Shown one piece after another: positions 59,484 to 64,000 of a stretch of 64,000 nucleotides of DNA. The DNA lies in assembly GCF_018449675.1 (NCBI RefSeq), contig NZ_JAAVUZ010000002.1:372001-436000 (forward strand), written 5' to 3'. Position 1 is the first letter of the stretch, and every line of letters begins with the position of its first letter. The DNA comes from Glaciihabitans sp. dw_435. GTDB taxonomy: Bacteria > Actinomycetota > Actinomycetes > Actinomycetales > Microbacteriaceae. Made by a program: the position numbers and the translations under genes. The notes beneath the pieces are model-generated. The model saw nothing but the letters and a program-made list of their open reading frames with translations. It did not search any database and had not been told where the DNA came from.

Positions 59484-60875
59484 CTACGCGAGATACTCCC
59501 GAAGGGCTTCTTTCGCGTCTCGAGGGACAAATCCAGTCGCGCGAATCTTGTCCAACACGAGAACACTGTTCAGTGGACGCGGCGCGATGGCTTTGCCAGC
59601 GAAGTATTCCGCCGTGGTTACGCCAGTGACGCGATCCGGATCGGCGCCGGTGAGACTGAAGACATCGCGAGCAATATCCGCCCAGGTAACCGTCTCGCCC
59701 TCGTTTGTCAGGTTGTAAACACCGTACGGCGATTTCGATGCAAGCAAATGATGGATGCCCTCAGCGATGTCGTCGGCAAAAGATAACCGCCCCACCTGAT
59801 CTTCGACCACGCTCGGGTTGATACCTCGCTGGGCGAGGGACGCCATCGTTCGCACAAAGTTTGCGCCGTCCCCGACGACCCAGCTAGTACGCACGATGTA
59901 ATGACGTGGCACCGTCGCCACGATCGAATCGGCCGCAGCCTTCGACTGCGCATACACGCCAAGCGGAGTGTGCGGCTCGTCTTCACCGTGCGATTCCAAC
60001 TCGCCATCAAAAACGTAATCAGTCGAGATGTGAACGAGGGTCAGTCGATTTGCGGTAGCTACTCGTGCCATCTGAGAAGTAGCAGTGACGTTCGTCGCCC
60101 ACGCACGGCGGCGACCATCTAGAGTTTCGGCTTCGTCGACGGCAGTGTAGGCAGCGGCGTTTATGAGCGTGTCGTACAAGGTCCATTCGACCGTGTCGTA
60201 GTCGGACGGATTTGTGATGTCGAATTCTGCATGTCCGAACGCGTCGGCGTCGGGGAACAGTTCGCGGAGCGCGCGTCCCACTTGACCGTTCGCTCCGAGA
60301 ATCAGCGTCTTTTTCGAGGGCATCGGCGCTATCTCCGACAGCCGCGGGTGATTTAGATCCTTCTGCGAGAGTTCGGATTCAGACAGTGGAATCGGCCAGT
60401 CGATGGCTACCGTCTCGTCAGCGAGGTTGAGGAACGTGTACAGCGACTGAGACTCTGCATTCCAGTGCTCGTTGACCAAGTAGGTGTAGGTCGTTTGCGG
60501 TTCGAGAGTCTGGAACGAGTTCCCCACCCCACGCGGGATAAATATCGCAACCGAGGGATCCAGCTCAGCGGTAAACACCGCGCCGAACGAATCACCTTCT
60601 CGCAGATCAACCCATGCTCCGAAAACACGACCGTGGCCGATTGAGATGAACTTGTCCCACGGCTCTGCGTGAATTCCCCGTGTAGTTCCTACCGACTCGT
60701 TGAACGAGATGCTGTTTTGAACCGGGCCAAAGTCAGGCAGACCGGCGGCCAGCATTTTTGCACGCTGCCAATTCTCTTTGAACCACCCGCGGCTGTCACC
60801 GAAAACTGGAATGTCGAAGATCAGCACGCCAGGGATGGGGGTCGTGCGCATAGCCAGAGGCTTGTCTGCCTGCAT
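59484..60875 (-). CDS. bifunctional dTDP-4-dehydrorhamnose 3,5-epimerase/reductase (RmlC-RmlD fusion)
   Basis: 463 residues from MQADKPLAMRTTP, 5 nt after the rmlB stop. N-terminal RmlC cupin (about 1-190) with TRGIHAEPWDK and SIGHGRVFGAWVDLREGDSFG; C-terminal RmlD (about 195-463) with GANGQVGRAL, STDYVFDG and the YAQSK catalytic Tyr/Lys. Carries out the last two steps of dTDP-L-rhamnose synthesis after RmlB. Such fusions are known from Actinobacteria. RmlA, the first step, is not in the window. Confidence 0.95.
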   Translation of the reverse strand: MQADKPLAMRTTPIPGVLIFDIPVFGDSRGWFKENWQRAKMLAAGLPDFGPVQNSISFNESVGTTRGIHAEPWDKFISIGHGRVFGAWVDLREGDSFGAVFTAELDPSVAIFIPRGVGNSFQTLEPQTTYTYLVNEHWNAESQSLYTFLNLADETVAIDWPIPLSESELSQKDLNHPRLSEIAPMPSKKTLILGANGQVGRALRELFPDADAFGHAEFDITNPSDYDTVEWTLYDTLINAAAYTAVDEAETLDGRRRAWATNVTATSQMARVATANRLTLVHISTDYVFDGELESHGEDEPHTPLGVYAQSKAAADSIVATVPRHYIVRTSWVVGDGANFVRTMASLAQRGINPSVVEDQVGRLSFADDIAEGIHHLLASKSPYGVYNLTNEGETVTWADIARDVFSLTGADPDRVTGVTTAEYFAGKAIAPRPLNSVLVLDKIRATGFVPRDAKEALREYLA

Positions 60876-60880
60876 CAGTT

Positions 60881-61885
<1,005 letters not shown>

Positions 61886-61942
61886 TTACTTCCTCGCTCG
61901 GCATAAGCCATATCGTCGAACATGCGCAAATTTTTACGCTAA

Positions 61943-63439
61943 TTAGTACGCGCCATCCCGTGCGACAACTGCCTTCAGCGTGCGCCACAGGATGACGAAA
62001 TCTCCGGTCATCGACCAATTCTCAACGTAGTACAGGTCCAACCGCACACTGTCTTCCCACGACAGATTTGATCGCCCACTCACCTGCCACAAGCCGGTGA
62101 TTCCTGGTTTGACGAGGAATCTGCGGTGTACGTGGTTTTCGTACTCCTGAACTTCTCGTTCCAACGGCGGCCTCGGCCCAACGAGTGACATTGAACCTGA
62201 CAAGACGTTGAACAACTGGGGTAGTTCGTCAAGGCTGAATCGCCGGAGGAAGGCTCCTACTGGAGTGACGCGCGGATCATTCTTCATCTTGAACATCACC
62301 GCGTTGCCTTCGATCGTCTGGAACGGGCGCACCTCATCAAGGCGCTGCTCGGCGTCCATTGCCATCGAACGGAATTTCAGCATTTCAAACTGTTTGCCAT
62401 CGAGTCCGACCCGACGCTGACGGAAGAACACCTGGCCGGGCGTGCTCAATCGCACACACATCCCGATGATCACCAGGACCGGTGACAAGATCAAGAGCAG
62501 CAGCGCAGACGCAGCGATGTCGAAGGTCCGCTTCGAGAACCGCTTAAGGCCCTCGTAGCTCGGGGTCTCCACGTGGATGAGCGGCAGACCCGCTACTGGC
62601 CGCATGTGAATACGCGGTCCACCGACGTCGGTGAGGCTTGGCACCAGCACGAGGTGCTGACGACCGGGCTCTAACGACCAGCTCAGCTCACGGATGCGTT
62701 CAGGGGGAAGCTCGTCGCTGCTCGTGACAACAACCGTGTCGGCGCCGTTTTGCTTCATGATCGCCTGAATGTCGTCAAGGTTGTTTTGCACCGGGATTCC
62801 ACCGCGAAGAGTCCCCCCGAACGTATCTCCCGGAACGCACGCAGCGACAACGAGGTAGCCGGCATAGGGCGCACGAGCCAGATCGCGAGCGATCGCCGCG
62901 ACGCTGTCGCGAGTCCCCAACAGAAGAACACGAGACGAATACAGGCCGCGCTCTCGCTGGCCGCTCAACCACTGGCGCCAGATCCATCGACTGGCGAGGA
63001 GAGCAAGTACGCCGACAGGCAGAGACATGAGAATGTACCCGCGCGCGAGGTCGAGCTGAAAGAGGAAGGCAACGATTGCCACAACTCCGAAGAGGCGCAC
63101 GGTCGCATCCACGACCCGCTTGTATTCGGTAGGGCCAATTCCGATTACTCGAACGTCTCGGGTAGCGAAGGCGGCCAGAACAACCACCCAGCTGGCAATG
63201 AGGATGATCGAGATAAGGGTATAGCTCAGCCCAAAGCCTCCTCGATATTTCTCTATGTTGAGGCTCGAGTCCAATGTGCCAAACCACGCGATTTGAGTAC
63301 CGACGACTGCCCAGGTAATCACGATCATGTCGGTGATCGCGACGCGCATCGCATACGACTTGGCCCAGTCGCGGTCCTGAGCCCAAGCTCCTCGACTGGA
63401 TTCTCCGGCGCTCTGATCCACGTGGACGCCCGCCGTCAT
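61943..63439 (-). CDS. polyprenyl glycosylphosphotransferase (priming sugar transferase, WbaP/CpsE-like)
   Basis: 498 residues. Five N-terminal membrane helices, a Rossmann-like middle domain (LYSSRVLLLGTRDSVAAIARD), and the C-terminal bacterial sugar transferase domain (KRTFDIAASALLLLILSPVLVIIG, FFRQRRVGLDGKQFEMLKFRSM, FSLDELPQLFNVLSGSMSLVGPRPPL, RFLVKPGITGLWQVSGRSNLSW). It starts exopolysaccharide repeat units by placing a sugar phosphate on undecaprenyl phosphate. The ATG overlaps the stop of the phosphatase gene by 4 nt. Confidence 0.95.
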   Translation of the reverse strand: MTAGVHVDQSAGESSRGAWAQDRDWAKSYAMRVAITDMIVITWAVVGTQIAWFGTLDSSLNIEKYRGGFGLSYTLISIILIASWVVVLAAFATRDVRVIGIGPTEYKRVVDATVRLFGVVAIVAFLFQLDLARGYILMSLPVGVLALLASRWIWRQWLSGQRERGLYSSRVLLLGTRDSVAAIARDLARAPYAGYLVVAACVPGDTFGGTLRGGIPVQNNLDDIQAIMKQNGADTVVVTSSDELPPERIRELSWSLEPGRQHLVLVPSLTDVGGPRIHMRPVAGLPLIHVETPSYEGLKRFSKRTFDIAASALLLLILSPVLVIIGMCVRLSTPGQVFFRQRRVGLDGKQFEMLKFRSMAMDAEQRLDEVRPFQTIEGNAVMFKMKNDPRVTPVGAFLRRFSLDELPQLFNVLSGSMSLVGPRPPLEREVQEYENHVHRRFLVKPGITGLWQVSGRSNLSWEDSVRLDLYYVENWSMTGDFVILWRTLKAVVARDGAY

Positions 63440-64000
63440 CGCCTGACGCCCGCGAGGCGTGAAATGGATGCTTCGATTTGGGCGACTGCGTTACCGATCT
63501 GCTGTTCGCACAAGTCGTAAATCTCCTGCGACTGCCGGAACGGGTCAATGACGTCATCGTCAACTGCAGATTCGGGCTGCTCTGCGTACCCACGTTGTGC
63601 AGCTACGAGTGGAACGTAGGAACGAAGGATGTCGACTAGAGACGAAGACTCGACTGGTGCGCCAGCATCTGGATCGTTGACGAAACTCGCAAGAACACGT
63701 GCCAATTCACGCAGCGTGAATGCCGAGCGGCCGGCACGGGGAAGCGTTCGCACAATCTCACTGCGGTGCGCGCGGGTAAGCGCTATGACGACATCGGCGT
63801 CAGCCACCAGGTCTCGAGTCAGACGTTGAGCTACGTGACCGTCATCGTCGCCACCGAGATGATGGGACGCCGCCTGCGCCTGAACTGGCATCGCCATACC
63901 GATTAATGCGCCGACGCCGGCGCTGGAAAATTCAATATTCGCACTGCCAAAGCGAGTTCGGAACACTTGCTCTGCGATGCGTGATCGGCAGATATTTCCT
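63436..64000 (-). CDS. low-molecular-weight protein tyrosine phosphatase (Wzb-like), 5' end cut by the window edge
   Basis: The frame is open to the window edge. The visible N-terminal part reads GNICRSRIAEQVFRTRFG, which is the end of the P-loop C-x-G-N-x-C-R-S of LMW phosphatases, so the first catalytic cysteine lies beyond the window. The catalytic aspartate is in DDDVIDPF. The family dephosphorylates bacterial tyrosine kinases that control exopolysaccharide export. It overlaps the sugar transferase gene by 4 nt. A GTG at 63966 is a later in-frame start but would lose the P-loop. Confidence 0.88.
   Translation of the reverse strand, partial: GNICRSRIAEQVFRTRFGSANIEFSSAGVGALIGMAMPVQAQAASHHLGGDDDGHVAQRLTRDLVADADVVIALTRAHRSEIVRTLPRAGRSAFTLRELARVLASFVNDPDAGAPVESSSLVDILRSYVPLVAAQRGYAEQPESAVDDDVIDPFRQSQEIYDLCEQQIGNAVAQIEASISRLAGVRR

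Overview
The window is GC-rich, densely coded on both strands, uses GTG starts often, and has many 1-14 nt gene overlaps. Gene content points to a high-GC Gram-positive actinobacterium, most likely a member of the Microbacteriaceae: Tad pilus genes with a DUF4244 pilin, ponA2-type penicillin-binding proteins with PASTA domains, an LAETG surface protein, a fused RmlC-RmlD enzyme and an Rv2578c-type radical SAM protein. No rRNA, phage, insertion sequence or CRISPR-Cas locus is visible. Two tRNA genes are present (Thr-CGT, Pro-CGG).

Layout. 1-2160: small membrane protein, tRNA-Thr, a TetR regulator divergent from a fumarylacetoacetase-family hydrolase. 2174-10083 (minus): topA - tmk - holB - two tandem secreted tripeptidyl-aminopeptidase-like lipoproteins, tightly coupled. 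10168-13429 (minus): compact Tad operon. 13511-26773: RidA, lipoprotein, acetyl-CoA synthetase, three paralogous class A PBPs interrupted by a DUF4177-ridA pair, a metallophosphoesterase, tRNA-Pro and a strong terminator. The gene order of 5-26 kb recalls the conserved actinobacterial block known from Mycobacterium (holB, topA, Tad genes, acs, ponA2, phosphoesterase). 27525-31684: a two-gene operon of a membrane GT2 synthase and a membrane-anchored GH18/chitin-binding protein. 31.7-39.1 kb: amidohydrolase, methyltransferase, membrane proteins and a Ser/Thr kinase-lipoprotein pair, separated by long intergenic stretches full of hairpins and repeats. 39.1-50.0 kb: accessory metabolism with its own regulators (enoyl-CoA hydratase, zinc alcohol dehydrogenase, arsenate reductase-like protein, fatty acid desaturase, radical SAM, TetX-like flavoprotein). 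50.0-55.3 kb: SulP permease, thymidine kinase, and a three-gene sensor operon. 55.3-64.0 kb (all minus): LAETG surface protein, DUF4012 protein, Ugd, RmlCD, RmlB, priming sugar transferase and a tyrosine phosphatase cut by the window edge. The last block is the end of an exopolysaccharide or cell-wall glycan cluster.

Most noteworthy: a 57-bp in-frame tandem duplication that repeats the catalytic ED motif of the GT2 synthase; tripling of ponA2-type PBPs with the motif-1 histidine of the glycosyltransferase domain replaced by threonine in two copies; a TetX-like monooxygenase whose divergent TetR promoter carries two identical 15-bp operator half-sites arrangements 21 bp apart; a kinase/pseudo-sensor/LuxR operon; and a set of intergenic fold-back and direct-repeat elements of unknown role. 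Small genes of 29-61 codons were read directly from the sequence and are included.
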